Below the pieces are notes generated by a model. It was not told the DNA's origin and did not search any database. It worked only from the letters and a program-made list of their open reading frames with translations. This document shows positions 1 through 11,074 of a stretch of 64,000 nt of DNA, in pieces. This DNA comes from Riptortus pedestris (lineage: Eukaryota > Arthropoda > Insecta > Hemiptera > Alydidae). Position numbers and translations under genes: made by a program. Where the stretch lies: assembly GCA_019009955.1 (NCBI GenBank), contig CM032230.1, forward strand, positions 6,386,501 through 6,450,500, written 5' to 3'. Every line of letters begins with the position of its first letter. Within the stretch, counting starts at the first letter, position 1.

Positions 1-69
1 TATTATATATTTTTTTCGTAACTGAAATATTAAGCGAGTTATTAGCACTTTCTTGGTTTCAGCCTTTCG

Positions 70-185
70 TAAAACGTTTAAATATCGACTTTCGTAACAT
101 ATATATAGTCCTGGGTAGGATCGAAGGAAATTGAAGACATTTTTCGACAACCTCAATAGCTGACTTCCTTTAAGGGATAAAATTT
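70..185 (-). mobile_element. Decayed P-side module of a TA-core element
   Basis: The stretch keeps the order seen in better copies: a decayed core end (taaatatcgactttcgtaac), a few TA units, then the words 'gggtaggatcga', 'gaagacatttttcga' and 'cctcaatagctga', and a damaged palindrome. The H-end and most of the core are missing. It is assigned only by alignment by eye to copies such as 9853-11192. Confidence 0.5.
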
Positions 186-785
186 GATCTGCTTTCCGGA
201 AATGTTCGCCGAATGACTACACTTGAATCTGAAACTTCGAACAAAACTTTTAATGTAAGTAGTCGATCTCTGTTACACAGCTCTGAATTCATTCTGACTC
301 TGAATTTGAGTTAACCAGAGGAGTAAGCGAGTTTTATGAGAGTTGCATTGGAGGCTGACAAGAAGATGGAGGTTGCACATTGACGTATGACTCCCAGTTC
401 AAAGGTCAATGCATTTCCAGTCCGTAGACAAAACTCCAATGCAACTGCAGCTAGCCAGGTAATTTGGTTACGAAAGCCGAGTATTCTGCATGTCGAAATG
501 GAGGCCTATTATGGTTTTGGAAATGGCAGAGTTACTTCACCAGAAAGGTCAATGCAATAAATCAATATCAACTACCTTTTCAACTATTGACCTGGATGGC
601 TCCTGTTTTACATACTTTCTAATGGAAAGAAAAGTCTTTATAACTTTTTTAAAACTCTTTTTGGGTTGTCATGATAACGGGCTGCAAATGGGTAAATGTC
701 AGAACATATATTAATTTCGAAATCTGCTAGTTTGGTCGTCCTCTGATCTTTGACAAATGATAAACCGCTTAGATAAAATGTATAT
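186..785. other. No recognised feature
   Basis: This stretch has mixed composition. The longest open frame (490-714, plus) has no recognisable domain and no splice context, and I see no repeat family here. It may be unique intergenic sequence or an element too old to recognise. Confidence 0.4.
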
Positions 786-927
786 TAAAAAGTCCGTCAA
801 GCAGGGGTTAAACAGAACTAAACATATTTCCCACGTGGAATTTTACAGTAGATAAATCTACATACTGGAACACTTAACACTAACGTGAATAAATACAAAT
901 GACAATGAGAAATGACTCAGTAAATTT

Positions 928-1144
928 ACATTTTGATACATGTTGGTCTTGATCTTGCTTGGTAGACCTAAAATGGCGGGTTCTATTCCAGCCCTGGGCA
1001 ATAGAAATTTATTTAGTGACGGACTCATTAAATAAATTCCTTAGTTCCACCCTGGCTAGAAAAGGGTGGTAACCTGTAGGTAGCCCGTCCCAATTAGCAA
1101 TAGTAGCACAAAGTGGACGTAAATAAATAAATAACATTTTGATA
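928..1144 (+). mobile_element. tRNA-derived SINE with 11-bp target-site duplication
   Basis: The SINE body is 939-1133. Flanking copies of acattttgata at 928-938 and 1134-1144 form an 11-bp target-site duplication inside the H-side of the surrounding TA-core copy. The body keeps a decayed B-box region (gggttctattcc), the central 'ccctggctagaaaagggtgg' block, the 'cccgtcccaattagc' block and an (aaat)n tail. The tRNA-like head is 5'-truncated or decayed compared with the copy at 41960-42184. The target-site duplication shows this is a retroposition product. Confidence 0.85.
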
Positions 1145-1730
1145 ACCACAACTGAATTTTAAACAACCGGGTTAGACAACCTCTCAGAGCTGATTAGACA
1201 AATAGAAATATTCTTGATCCGAAAGATAAACAATTACAGAAATATATCAGAATATAATATAATATAATTTTATTGAAAACTATTTATTATATCTAGAATT
1301 GTAATTGATACTGACTCAGAATAACTACAATCATTCTAATTTTAGTAATCCAAGAACTAAAAGAGGGGGTCATAGAATTTCCATGTATTTCATCTATAAA
1401 AGATCCGTTGAACACAATATTTGGAACATCAGCTTGAAATAAGACGGTTCATGAAATATTGGCTTATTCAATCTAAGAAATGACAATAACTCGGTTGATA
1501 TTGAAGATAAGGAAAACATGTATATGACAACATTTATAGATCATTAAAAATTAAATAAAATTGGTTCTATACAATATTTCGATCCGTTGTATAGTGACGG
1601 AGATATTTCAAAAAAAATTCAAATTCCCCCTTTAACCCCCCCCCCTACCTCTTCTCTGATTTCGGCCGTTACCGAACTTGATCTTTCTAATTAAATAAAA
1701 CGACTAAATATAAGTGTAACAGACAAATAT

Positions 1731-1736
1731 GTGTGC

Positions 1737-1776
<40 letters not shown>
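1731..1776. repeat. (GT)n microsatellite in the TA-core position
   Basis: Alternating GT, with gtgcgc at its start, occupies exactly the slot that holds (TA)n in other copies of the family: after 'acagacaaatat' and before 'aattttgaa'. Confidence 0.95.
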
Positions 1777-1779
<3 letters not shown>

Positions 1780-2135
1780 TTTGAAAGACCTCGCTTCTTT
1801 ATCTCCTGGATAGGGTAGACCGACATTTGTGGAAGTTTTTGGAAAATCGCGTCACGAGTAGAATCTCAATAGTTGATTTCCATTAAGGGAAATCTACTAA
1901 AATGTTGGAAAACATTCATCTTCAGGTATTTCTCTGAATCTACTAATAATATATTCGACGTTGAGTCCGAGAAAAAACTCAAAACCCTGCGAACTCTCTG
2001 CCCGGTTGGAATTACTGTACTTACTATTCCTGTTTGATTGTTTTACTTATAGAATCTATTATTTGACCGAGGCTGAAGTTCGTTATACAACAATGACAGC
2101 ATATTCTTCACTAAGCCAATAAATGCCTCCCACAA

Positions 2136-2981
2136 CCGACAACAAACCAGATTTGACAAAGATTCAAAATTCTTTTAGAGCCATCCCCTCAGGATCCAGC
2201 ATTGGTGGATTATATTTTAATAATATTTAATATTTATTTTGGCATAAATACATGGGCATATCCAGGGGTCTGGCCATTTTATGTTAGTATCGTTAGGTAT
2301 TCTACTTAAATAATTTACAATTCGACAATTTCGAGTACTCTTATAACATAAGTAATATATAACAATACATTAGCAATATATAATAGTTCTGGAAAATCAA
2401 CAAAAGCTAAACAACAATTAATGGTTAATAAACTGACAATAATATACTCTTAATAAAGTAATATATGTTCTTTAGCTTTTCAATAATGTTAATATTTAGC
2501 ATAAATTCCAATGAAAGTTCGCCTTGTTTTTAAGTATATATGATTGTAAATATTGTTATCTGTCATATACGAGTGTAGTGCAATGTAGCATTACATGCTT
2601 CAGGCTATTATAAATGTATTATTTACACCATTTACATATTTCGTCTGATTTTACGATATGGGCTTTACCTGTATGGGATATTTTAATATATTCGCTATTA
2701 CAGACACTCAGTTGGCTTATGGTTCTTAATTTTTCTATGCTGACGTTAAATTCAAGGTAATTCGCTGGTTCCGGATGTGAAAAGTTACAGAATAGTCTAT
2801 AAAAGGGATTGTATTTTGAGTCAATATCTCTACAAACTTTTACTATTATATTACTTTTATTAGCAAGTAGTGTTTGAGGGTTAGATAGATATCCTCGTAC
2901 AAAATTACCACTCCCGACAACAAACAAGATCTGACAAAGATTCAAAATTATTTTAGAGCCACCCCCTCAGTATCCAGCATT
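2136..2981. repeat. 68-bp direct repeats flanking an AT-rich segment
   Basis: Two copies of a block running from 'cgacaacaaac' to 'atccagcatt' lie at 2136-2203 and 2914-2981, with only a few differences. Between them are about 710 bases of AT-rich DNA. On the minus strand the inner segment ends with words resembling a retroposon 3' end (a 'ggccagacccctggatatgc' block followed by A-rich tracts). The 68-bp blocks are far longer than usual target-site duplications, so this may be a segmental duplication or short terminal repeats. A 108-codon frame (2619-2945, minus) inside it has no recognised domain. Confidence 0.55.
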
Positions 2982-3304
2982 CCTAACGCCCTATAGCTAT
3001 GGTGGTACTTAGATGTACTCCTTCGGCCGGCATCTATCTCCATGAGCCACCAAATGTCCTCCCACTCCAGTATGATGACCCAGAACTCAGCGACAATCCC
3101 AGTGTGAAAGTACCTCATTATATATTCCAAGCAGGATCCAGCTCTGCCTTTGTTACGCCAAGTACTCTTATACTCCTATTCGTGACTGGCTTATTACTCT
3201 ACACAACTCCTAAATTGGAACGTTCTCTCAGGCTAATTCTACAGGAAATTTTTCTGCTTTTATTTTTGGTAAAGGCAAGCTAAACCTCTACGATGACGAT
3301 CTCC
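2982..3304. other. No recognised feature
   Basis: This stretch follows the second 68-bp block. Short open frames on both strands (for example 2999-3283, plus) show no domain signature. It is slightly richer in C and G than its surroundings near 3010-3110. Confidence 0.35.
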
Positions 3305-3422
3305 GTCGTACTAAACAGACTTCCTTCACGCAGGAGCTGCGTTAACTAAGCAGATATCCAGCGAAATAGTATTACACACTACTTTTCTCATTTCACCATA
3401 TATCCTCTATTTCATTGTAAAT
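3305..3422 (-). mobile_element. H-end fragment of a TA-core element
   Basis: The words 'cttcacgcaggagctgcgtt', 'actaagcagatatcc' and 'atatcctctatttc' match the first ~110 bases of the family's H-side, in the variant that continues as 'tgacacactac'. The fragment stops where the next copy begins at 3424. Confidence 0.7.
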
Positions 3423-4206
3423 AAAAAAGTCCGTCACGCAGGGGCTGCATAAACTAAGCAGATTTCCCACGCGAAGGTTTACAGCAGATAAATATACATA
3501 TAGGTAACACTACCGTGAATGCTCAGTAAACTTACAATACAAGTTAATAATCTCTACAACGGAAAGCGGCTGAATTGTAAACAAACAGGCACCAGCCTCG
3601 TAGCGCTGCATAGATAGACCGGAAAGACAAACAATTAATGAATATAACATATCAATTTTATTGAAAACTATTTACTTAAAGCTAATGCTGTAATTTGCAA
3701 TGAATCAGAATTACTTTTATCTCAATCACTCAAAGTTTAGTAATCCAAAGACGAAAGAAGGGGAGGGAGTCAACAGAACGTATTTGCATATATCTCACAA
3801 AGTAAAGGTTCAATGAAAACAATATTTGGTATTTAGGCTTCGAGTAATGTGGTTTATTGTATAACAGGTTATTGTTTATGTAACACTAGTAATAGTGGGG
3901 GTTTACAGAAGGCTGAAAACTGAAAAATGCAAATATCTCGGTTAATATTCAAGATAGACAATAAATGGATATAACAATATTTATAGTACATTTAACTTGC
4001 AATAAGTTTGATTCTTTACACTTTTTCGATTCGACTTACGGAGTAACGGATATATTTCGAATTTTCAAAATTCTTCCCCTTTAAATCCCCCTCTCCCTAC
4101 TCCGATTTCAGCCATTAACGAGCTTGATCTTTCTTTTTGCATAAAACGACTAAATATCGAGATTCGTAACAAACAAACAAAAATTGCGACCGCTAGAGCG
4201 GTAACA

Positions 4207-4208
<2 letters not shown>

Positions 4209-4272
<64 letters not shown>
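4209..4272. repeat. (TA)n, left half of a split microsatellite
   Basis: Uninterrupted TA units run directly into the first Helitron at the A|TC junction at 4272/4273. The right half is at 8660-8725. Confidence 0.95.
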
Positions 4273-4275
<3 letters not shown>

Positions 4276-5541
4276 ATATATATATATAAAATTGTAACCT
4301 CTGTCTGTACATTGATTTTTTTCGCGAAATTTCACGATAACTTTTCGTTTCACATGTCATAGACACCATAACTGCATTTTGTTTCTTTCGTGTATGTTTG
4401 TTTGTTTGTTTGTTTGTTTGTTTGTTTGTTACCTTTTCACGCATAAACGGCTGAACCGAATTTTATGAAACTTGGTATGTATATTACTACTAGCCCAACT
4501 TAGACTTTAGGCTATACTAATATTCTCTGAGACGAACAGGAGTGGGGGTTATAAGGGAGGCCTGAAATTAAAAATAGCGATATTTCGTTTCCTATTGTTT
4601 TTTCGGCAAATATGCTTATAACAAAAGTTATTTATTTTATTATTTAGAGTAACTTTTGTTATGTACACTTTCGTCGTATACCAAAATATAAATGAGTTAT
4701 ACGCTAAAAATTATAGCGGATGTCATCAATTTTATTTGACACAAAAGAATCAACCGAACTAAATAAAACTCGGTACGTGTATTAGGACTAAGGCCTTTAT
4801 TATAACAAGCCATACCAACATTTCTAGAGACGGGCAGGAGTGGGGGTTGTAAGGGAGGCCAGAAAATAAATATAGCGGTATTTCGTTTCCTATTGTTTTT
4901 TTGGCAAATATAAACATCACAAAAGTTGTTTATTTTGTTATTTAGAGTAACTTTTGTTATATACACTTTTTTCGTATACCGAATTATAAACGAGATATAC
5001 GCTAAAACCTGTAGCGGAAGTGAACAATTTTATTTGGGACAAAAGACCCAACCAAAATAAATAAAACTCGGTATGTGTATTAGCACTAACGCTTTCATTA
5101 TAACAAGCCATACTATCATTTCTAGGGACGGGCAGGAGTGGGGGTTGTAAGGGATGCCTGAATTTAAAAATAGCGGTATTTCGTTTTCTATTCGTTTTTC
5201 GGCAAATATGAACATAACAAAAGTTGTTTATTTTGTTATTTAGAGTAACTTTTGTCATATTCATTTTTGTCTTTTAACAAAGTATAAACGAGATATACAC
5301 TATAAACTAAAGCGGGAATAACTGAAATGCACAAGAGACGGGAAATATGACAATTTGGAGGACAGTGAAGACTTACATAAAAAATTAATTTTATTATTAA
5401 CAAATGCCAACAACGGGTATTAACCCTAAACACTGGGACGGGTAAATGTCAAAATATTTGCAAATTAAAGCCTTGCCAAAAAAATACCATCACCATTCAG
5501 CCTCAAATCAATTCCCGGGCGAAGCCGGGTATCTGAGCTAG
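4273..5541 (+). mobile_element. Non-autonomous Helitron, array copy 1
   Basis: The 5' end is TC preceded by A (TCTATATATA...). The 5' region then has 'aaaattgtaacctctgtctg' and a (GTTT)n run near 4396. Next comes 'cgcataaacggctgaaccga', an arrangement typical of insect Helitrons. The 3' end has a GC-rich hairpin (CCCGG-loop-CCGGG) followed by TATCTGAG and CTAG, with T immediately after. These match Helitron hallmarks: 5' TC, 3' hairpin plus CTRR, insertion between A and T, and no target duplication. The interior has about three units of a ~298-base repeat. No Rep/helicase ORF is present, so it is non-autonomous. Confidence 0.9.
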
Positions 5542-6917
5542 TATATATATAAAATTGTAACCTCTGTCTGTACATTGATTTTTTTCGCGAAATTTCACGA
5601 TAACTTTTCGTTTCACATGTCATAGACACCATAACTGCATTTTGTTTCTTTGGTGTCTGTTTGTTTGTTTGTTTGTTTGTTTGTTTGTTACCTTTTCACG
5701 CATAAACGGCTGAACCGAATTTTATGAAACTTGGTATGTATATTACTACTAACCCAACTTAGACTTTAGGCTATATTAATTTTCTCTGAGTCGAACAGGA
5801 GTGGGGGTTATAAGGGAAGCCTGAAATTAAAAATAGCGATATTTTGTTTTCTATTGGTTTTTCACCAAATATGCACATAACAAAAGTTGTTTATTTTGAT
5901 ATTTAGAGTAACTTTTGTTATATACACTTTTGTCGTATATCGAAGTTTAAATGCGTTATACGCTAAAAATTATAGCGGGAGTCAACAATATTATTTGCCA
6001 AAAAAGACTCAACCGAACTAAATAAAACTCGGTATGTGTATTATCAGTGAGGCCTTCATTATAACAAGCCATACCAACATTTCTAGGAACGGGCAGGAGT
6101 GGGGGTTATGAGGAAGCCAGAAATTAAAAATAGTGATATTTCGTTTTCTATTTATTTTTCGGCAAATATGAACATAACAAAAGTTGTTTATTTTGTTATT
6201 AAGAGTAACTTTTGTTATATACACTTTTTTCTTATACCGAATTATAAACGAGATATACACTAAAAAATAAAGCGGGAGCAGACAGTTTTATTGGGATCTA
6301 GCAACAGTTCGGAACTAAATAAAACTCCGTATATGAATTAGCTCGAACTCTGTCATGATAATAAGCTATATTAAAATTTTTAGGTTAGAACGGGAGTGGG
6401 AGTTATAAGGGAGGCCTGAAATAAAAATTCGCAATATTTCATTGTCTATTTGTTTTTTGACAAAAAAAGCAAATAACAAAAGTTGTTTACTTTGTTATTT
6501 AGATTAACTTTTGTTTTATACATTTCTCCAGGAACAATGTGTGGAGCAAGTAATTTGCGTAGAAATATTGATATGCTCAACAATTCATTCTAATTTGAAC
6601 TATGAGGTACCTCACCTTGAAAAATTAATTCAAATCTATGTTAATATTTTTCCTTAGTAACTGAAATCTATGCATTATGCACAGGAGACGGGAAATATGG
6701 CAATATAACAAAATATGAAATACGACAATTTGGAGGACAGTCAAGACTTACATAAAAAATTAATTTTATTTTTAACAAATGCCAACAACGGATATTAGCC
6801 CTAAACACTGGGAAGGGTAAATGTCAAAATATGGTGCAAAGTAAAGTTTTGCCAAAAAAATACCATAACCATTCAGCCTCAAATCAATTCCCGGGCGAAG
6901 CCGGGTATCTGAGCTAG
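5542..6917 (+). mobile_element. Non-autonomous Helitron, array copy 2
   Basis: It starts directly after the CTAG of copy 1 with TATATATATAAAATTG, so the leading TC is absent or merged into the TA run. The order of blocks is as in copy 1: a shorter (GTTT)n near 5655, ~298-base internal units near 5815, 6112 and 6411, a unique block around 6540-6690 ('gaaatattgatatgctcaac'), the GC hairpin and the CTAG end. At 1376 bases this is the longest of the four. Confidence 0.88.
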
Positions 6918-7914
6918 TATATATATAAAATTGTAACCTCTGTCTGTACATTGATTTTTTTCGCGAATTTTCACGATAACTTTTCGTTTCACATGTCATA
7001 GACACCATATCTGCATTTTGTTTCTTTCGTGTATGTTTGTTTGTTTGTTACCTTTTCACGCATAAACGGCTGAACCGAATTTTATGAAACATGGTATGTA
7101 TATTACTACTAACCCAACTTAGACTTTAGGCTATATTAATTTTCTCTGAGACTAACAGGAGATCACAAAAGTTGTTTATTTTGTTATTTAGAGTAACTTT
7201 TGTTATATACACTTTTGTCGTATACCGAAGTTTAAATGCGTTATACGCTAAAAATTATAGCGGGAGTCAACAATATTATTTGCCAAAAAAGACTCAACCG
7301 AACTAAATAAAAGTCGGTATGTGTATTAGCAGTGAGGCCTTCATTATAATAAGCCATACCAACATTTCTATGGACGGGCAGGAGTGGGGGTTATAAGGGA
7401 AGCCTGAAATTAAAAATAGCGATATTTCGTTTCCTATTGGTTTTTCCGCAAATATAAACATAACAAAAGTTGTTTATTTTGTTATTTGGAGTAACGTTTG
7501 TCATATACACTTTTGTCGTATATCTAAGTATAAATCAGTTATACGTTAAAACTTTAGCGGTTAAACCCAAACTTAACAAAACTCGGTATGTCAATTAGCA
7601 TTAATTCTTCCATGATTATAAGTTATATTATAATTTTTAGGTTCGAACGGGAGGGGAGTTAAAAGGGAGGCCTGAAATAAAAATTCACCATATTTACATG
7701 TATAAGAGACGGGAAATATATAAATATTGAAGACTGTGAAGCCTTATCGAACAAATAATACTATTATTAGCAAATCCACTGCAAAGACGGGTATCAATCC
7801 TAAACACTGGGACGGGTAAATGTCAAAATATTGTGCAATGTAAAGCCTGCTAAAAAATACCATCACCATTCAGCCTCAAATGAATTCCCGGGCAAAGCCG
7901 GGTATCTGAGCTAG
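6918..7914 (+). mobile_element. Non-autonomous Helitron, array copy 3, internally deleted
   Basis: It has the same 5' block and 3' CTAG end. The first internal unit is shortened: near 7150 'ctaacaggaga' jumps straight to 'tcacaaaagttgttt', removing about 80 bases present in copies 1 and 2. The terminal hairpin reads ggcaaagccggg instead of ggcgaagccggg, a one-base change in the loop. Length is 997 bases. Confidence 0.87.
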
Positions 7915-8658
7915 TATATATATAAAATTGTAACCTCTGTCTGTACATTGATTTTTTTCGCGAAATTTCACGATAACTTTTCGTTTCACATGTCATAGAC
8001 ACCATAACTGCATTTTGTTTCTTTGGTGTCTGTTTGTTAGTTTGTTTATTTGTTTGTTTGTTAACTATTCACGCATAAACGGCTGAACGGAATTTTATGA
8101 AAATTGGTATGAGTATTACTACTAACCCAACTTAGACATTAGGCTATGTTAATATTCTCTGAGAGGAACAGGATTGGGGGTTATAAGGGAGGCCTGAAAT
8201 TAAAAATAGTGATATTTCGTTTCCTATTAGGGTTTCGGCAAATATGCACATAACAAAAGTTGTTTATTTTGGTATTTGGAGTAACTTTTGTCATATATAC
8301 TATCGTCGTATACCTATGTATATATGAGTTATACGTTAAAAACTACTGCGGAAGTCAACAACTTAATTCGGCACAAAAGACCGAACTAAATAAAACACTC
8401 GGTATGCGCATTAGCACTAACGCCTTCCTTATAATAAGCCATACTAACATTTCTAGGGACGGGCAGGAGTGGGGGTTGTAAGGGAGGCCTGAATTTACAA
8501 ATTTTATTATTAACAAATCCACAGAAATGACGGGTATGGACCCTAATTACTGGGACGGGTAACTGTCAAAATATTGTGCAAAGTAATGCCTTGCCAAAAA
8601 AATACCATCACCAACCAGCTTCAAATGAATTCCCGGGCGAAGCCGGGTATCTGAGCTA

Positions 8659-8659
<1 letters not shown>
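7915..8659 (+). mobile_element. Non-autonomous Helitron, array copy 4, shortest
   Basis: It keeps the 5' block, the (GTTT)n-like run near 8030, internal units near 8188 and 8486, and the 3' hairpin with CTAG followed by T and the TA run. At 745 bases it lacks much of the unique block before the 3' end. Confidence 0.87.

Positions 8660-8725
<66 letters not shown>
8660..8725. repeat. (TA)n, right half of the split microsatellite
   Basis: Pure TA follows the last CTAG and continues into 'cagttttgaacggacctc' of the host TA-core element. Confidence 0.95.
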
Positions 8726-8728
<3 letters not shown>

Positions 8729-8822
8729 TTTTGAACGGACCTCATTTTCGTCATCTACTAGGTAGGATCGATGGACATTTGAAGAAAAATTTCGAAAATT
8801 CCCTTGAGGGAAATCTGCTAAA

Positions 8823-9510
8823 ATCCAATGAGTAGAATTAGGGGCTTACAGAAGGCTGAGACAATACAATACTCTTAATATAGGACTTACGATTAAAAGT
8901 AAAGAGAAACAATTGAATGGGATCAATATTTTAAAAAGATTGGTCAATAACATTTTTTCACCGACTATTCCTAATAAAGGAGATATTATTAAATTTCAAA
9001 CCTCCCCCTGCTCTCATACGCCCAGAACAAGTCCGATTTCAGCTATAAACTAATATAAATCTTAGAGATGACAAACTGTAAAATATTAAGTGTAAAATCA
9101 TCAATTCGATACCAGAAAATCTTAATCGATGATCTCATGACACTTCATTTTTGCTTATATCTCACACAGTAAAGGTTCAACGAAAACTATATTTGGAATT
9201 TAATATTTGAATAAAATTGTTAATGATATAAAAACTTATTGCTAATTTGTCACTGGTAGTAGTGGGAATGTACTGAAGGATTAACACCAAAAAAAAAATC
9301 AAATATCTCGAAAATATATATAAAACTACGTTTTTAAAACAAATATTTGCATTAACGATGGTTCTGTTCAATTTTTTAATTCTACGTATGATAAAAAAGG
9401 TAATTCGATTTTTCGAAATTCCTTCCCTTGATGCCAACGTTTAAATATCCAGTTTGGTAACCATCAAACAAAAATTGAGACCTCTAGAGTGGTAACAGAC
9501 AAATATATAT
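8823..9510 (-). mobile_element. Decayed TA-core bodies lacking both ends
   Basis: Words of the family core recur in order: 'ccaatgagtagaattagggg', 'cttacagaaggctga', 'gataaaaacttattgc', 'atatctcg', 'gagacctctagagtggtaac' and a short TA run near 9503. Two core-like units can be traced. Neither the H-end nor the P-end is present, so this is a truncated or strongly diverged copy. Confidence 0.55.
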
Positions 9511-9724
9511 AGACAATCCAAGAAAATTGTGTCCACAGTTTATGTGACATACATGCAAAATTCGTGAATTAATATTATACGTTCTTGCCTCGAACCTGTC
9601 CATTTAATCTATACTATAATCGACATTTAAATTGTTTCAGTCAATACTAAAGACCATATTTTTTTTTTGGCAGAAATCGGACATGGAATACCGGGGAGGC
9701 GGAGGTGGAATTCGAAAATTCAAA

Positions 9725-9852
9725 AATATATTTATTTATTTGAAGAACTCCGCAACTAGATGTTGTTGCTCAGTACCATTTATTTGAATTCTCTTAATTA
9801 AAATTTTGAAATAAAGAGAAAAATGTTTTCAAAATTACAGAAACATAGTATA
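9725..9852 (-). mobile_element. 3' end of a LINE, split from the rest by later insertions
   Basis: Read on the minus strand this ends in an (AAAT)n tail, preceded by 'tctagttgcggagttcttc'. A second copy of the same 3' end lies at 35605-35890 (also minus). That copy continues without interruption into sequence matching 11193-11340, so these bases and the ORF relic at 11356-11752 belong to one LINE split by the element at 9853-11192. Confidence 0.7.
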
Positions 9853-10400
9853 AAAAAAGTCCGTCACGCAGGGGCTGCGTAAACTAAGCAGATTTCCCAC
9901 GTGAAGTTTTACAATAGGGAAATCTGCCTAATAACAACTGTAGTAGTAAGAAACCTCTAAACCTAAAACATTATTTAGGGCGTAGTTTTTAGCCCCAAAA
10001 AACAGTTGACCTAACCTCTAAACCTATTCATGAGGGGCGAAGTTATAGAAACGGCCGCCAGAGCTCTCGCCGGAAAGTTCGAACATACCCTACTGGTGAC
10101 CAGTATCACGCAGAATACAAATGCAAATATCTCGGTTAATATTCAAGATACAGAATAAATGAATAGAACAATATTTATAGTAAATTTAATTTGCAATAAG
10201 ATTTATTCTATACAATTTTTCGATCCGACGCATAATAACGGAGATATTTTGAATTTTCAAAAATCCCCCCCTCTAAACCCCCCCTCCCACTGGTCCGATT
10301 TCAGCCATTAACGAACTTAGTCTTCCTTTTTACATAAAACGATTAAATTCCGAGTTTGGTAAAGATCAAATAAGAATTGCGACCGCTAGAGCGTTAACAG

Positions 10401-10444
<44 letters not shown>

Positions 10445-11018
10445 TATATATATATATATATATATACAGTAGAGCATCGTTTATCCGAACGTCAATTATC
10501 CGAAACATCAATTATCCGAACGCGCTTTGGAAAGTTTTTTTTTTTTTTTTTTTTTAACTACATATTTCAATTTGCATGCTGTATTATATATACAGAATGA
10601 AGAAGTTGAAAATTTCAAGAATATGTATTCTTTGAAGCAATGCCCTGTTTAGAGCGTGAATAACTTTTTAGCAGAACGGAAAAGACTGGGTTCCCTCCTT
10701 TTGTGTTCGCGGGACTGACTGAGCCCTACCGTTCGGGGAATCAGAGCTTCTTTCTGTTTCCATGAAATGGAAGTCTACTCCGCGGCTGGAAACGCGGGAA
10801 GTCAGCCCTTCTGCCTCTCCCACTCTTTTTGCAGGTCAGTTCTAGACAACAGTTCATGCGCGTCGGAAGTATGTATTTTAATATGTAATATGTAATTGTA
10901 ATGATGAATACAAAGTGTTTTATACAATTATCCTATTTTCTTAAAAAAACTAGTTATCCGAACAAATCGATTATCCGAACGTGCACGATCACAATTAGTT
11001 CGGATAAACGACGCTCTA

Positions 11019-11074
<56 letters not shown>

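Larger units (their letters stand above)
786..1900 (-). mobile_element. TA-core element, long form, carrying a SINE
   Basis: The H-end is on the left ('aaaaagtccgtcaagcaggg', with the hairpin partly decayed) and the P-end on the right ('aagggaaatctactaa'). The body includes the module with 'gaacacaatatttggaa', a core ending in a C-rich tract near 1630, and the usual 'acttgatctttct' and 'acgactaaatat' words. Its microsatellite is (GT)n rather than (TA)n. A SINE (939-1133) interrupts the H-side. Both ends are visible although the sequence is diverged. Confidence 0.7.
3424..8822 (-). mobile_element. TA-core element split by a four-copy Helitron array
   Basis: The H-end is at 3424 ('aaaaaagtccgtcacgcagg') and the P-side ends at 8822 ('tgagggaaatctgct'). 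The left part (3424-4208) has the H-side, core and 'gcgaccgctagagcggtaac' motif. The right part (8726-8822) has 'acagttttgaacggacctca' and the terminal palindrome. Both are adjacent in undisturbed copies, apart from the TA run. Here the TA run (4209-4272 and 8660-8725) holds four Helitrons. Removing 4273-8659 restores an element of roughly 1 kb. Confidence 0.85.

Noticed and set aside
2619..2945. 108-codon minus-strand frame
   Set aside because: It lies in the segment bounded by 68-bp direct repeats and has no recognisable reverse transcriptase, endonuclease or gag-like motif.
4600..8600. Regular repeats that could suggest a CRISPR-like or satellite array
   Set aside because: The period (~298 bases), Helitron termini and eukaryotic context explain them fully.
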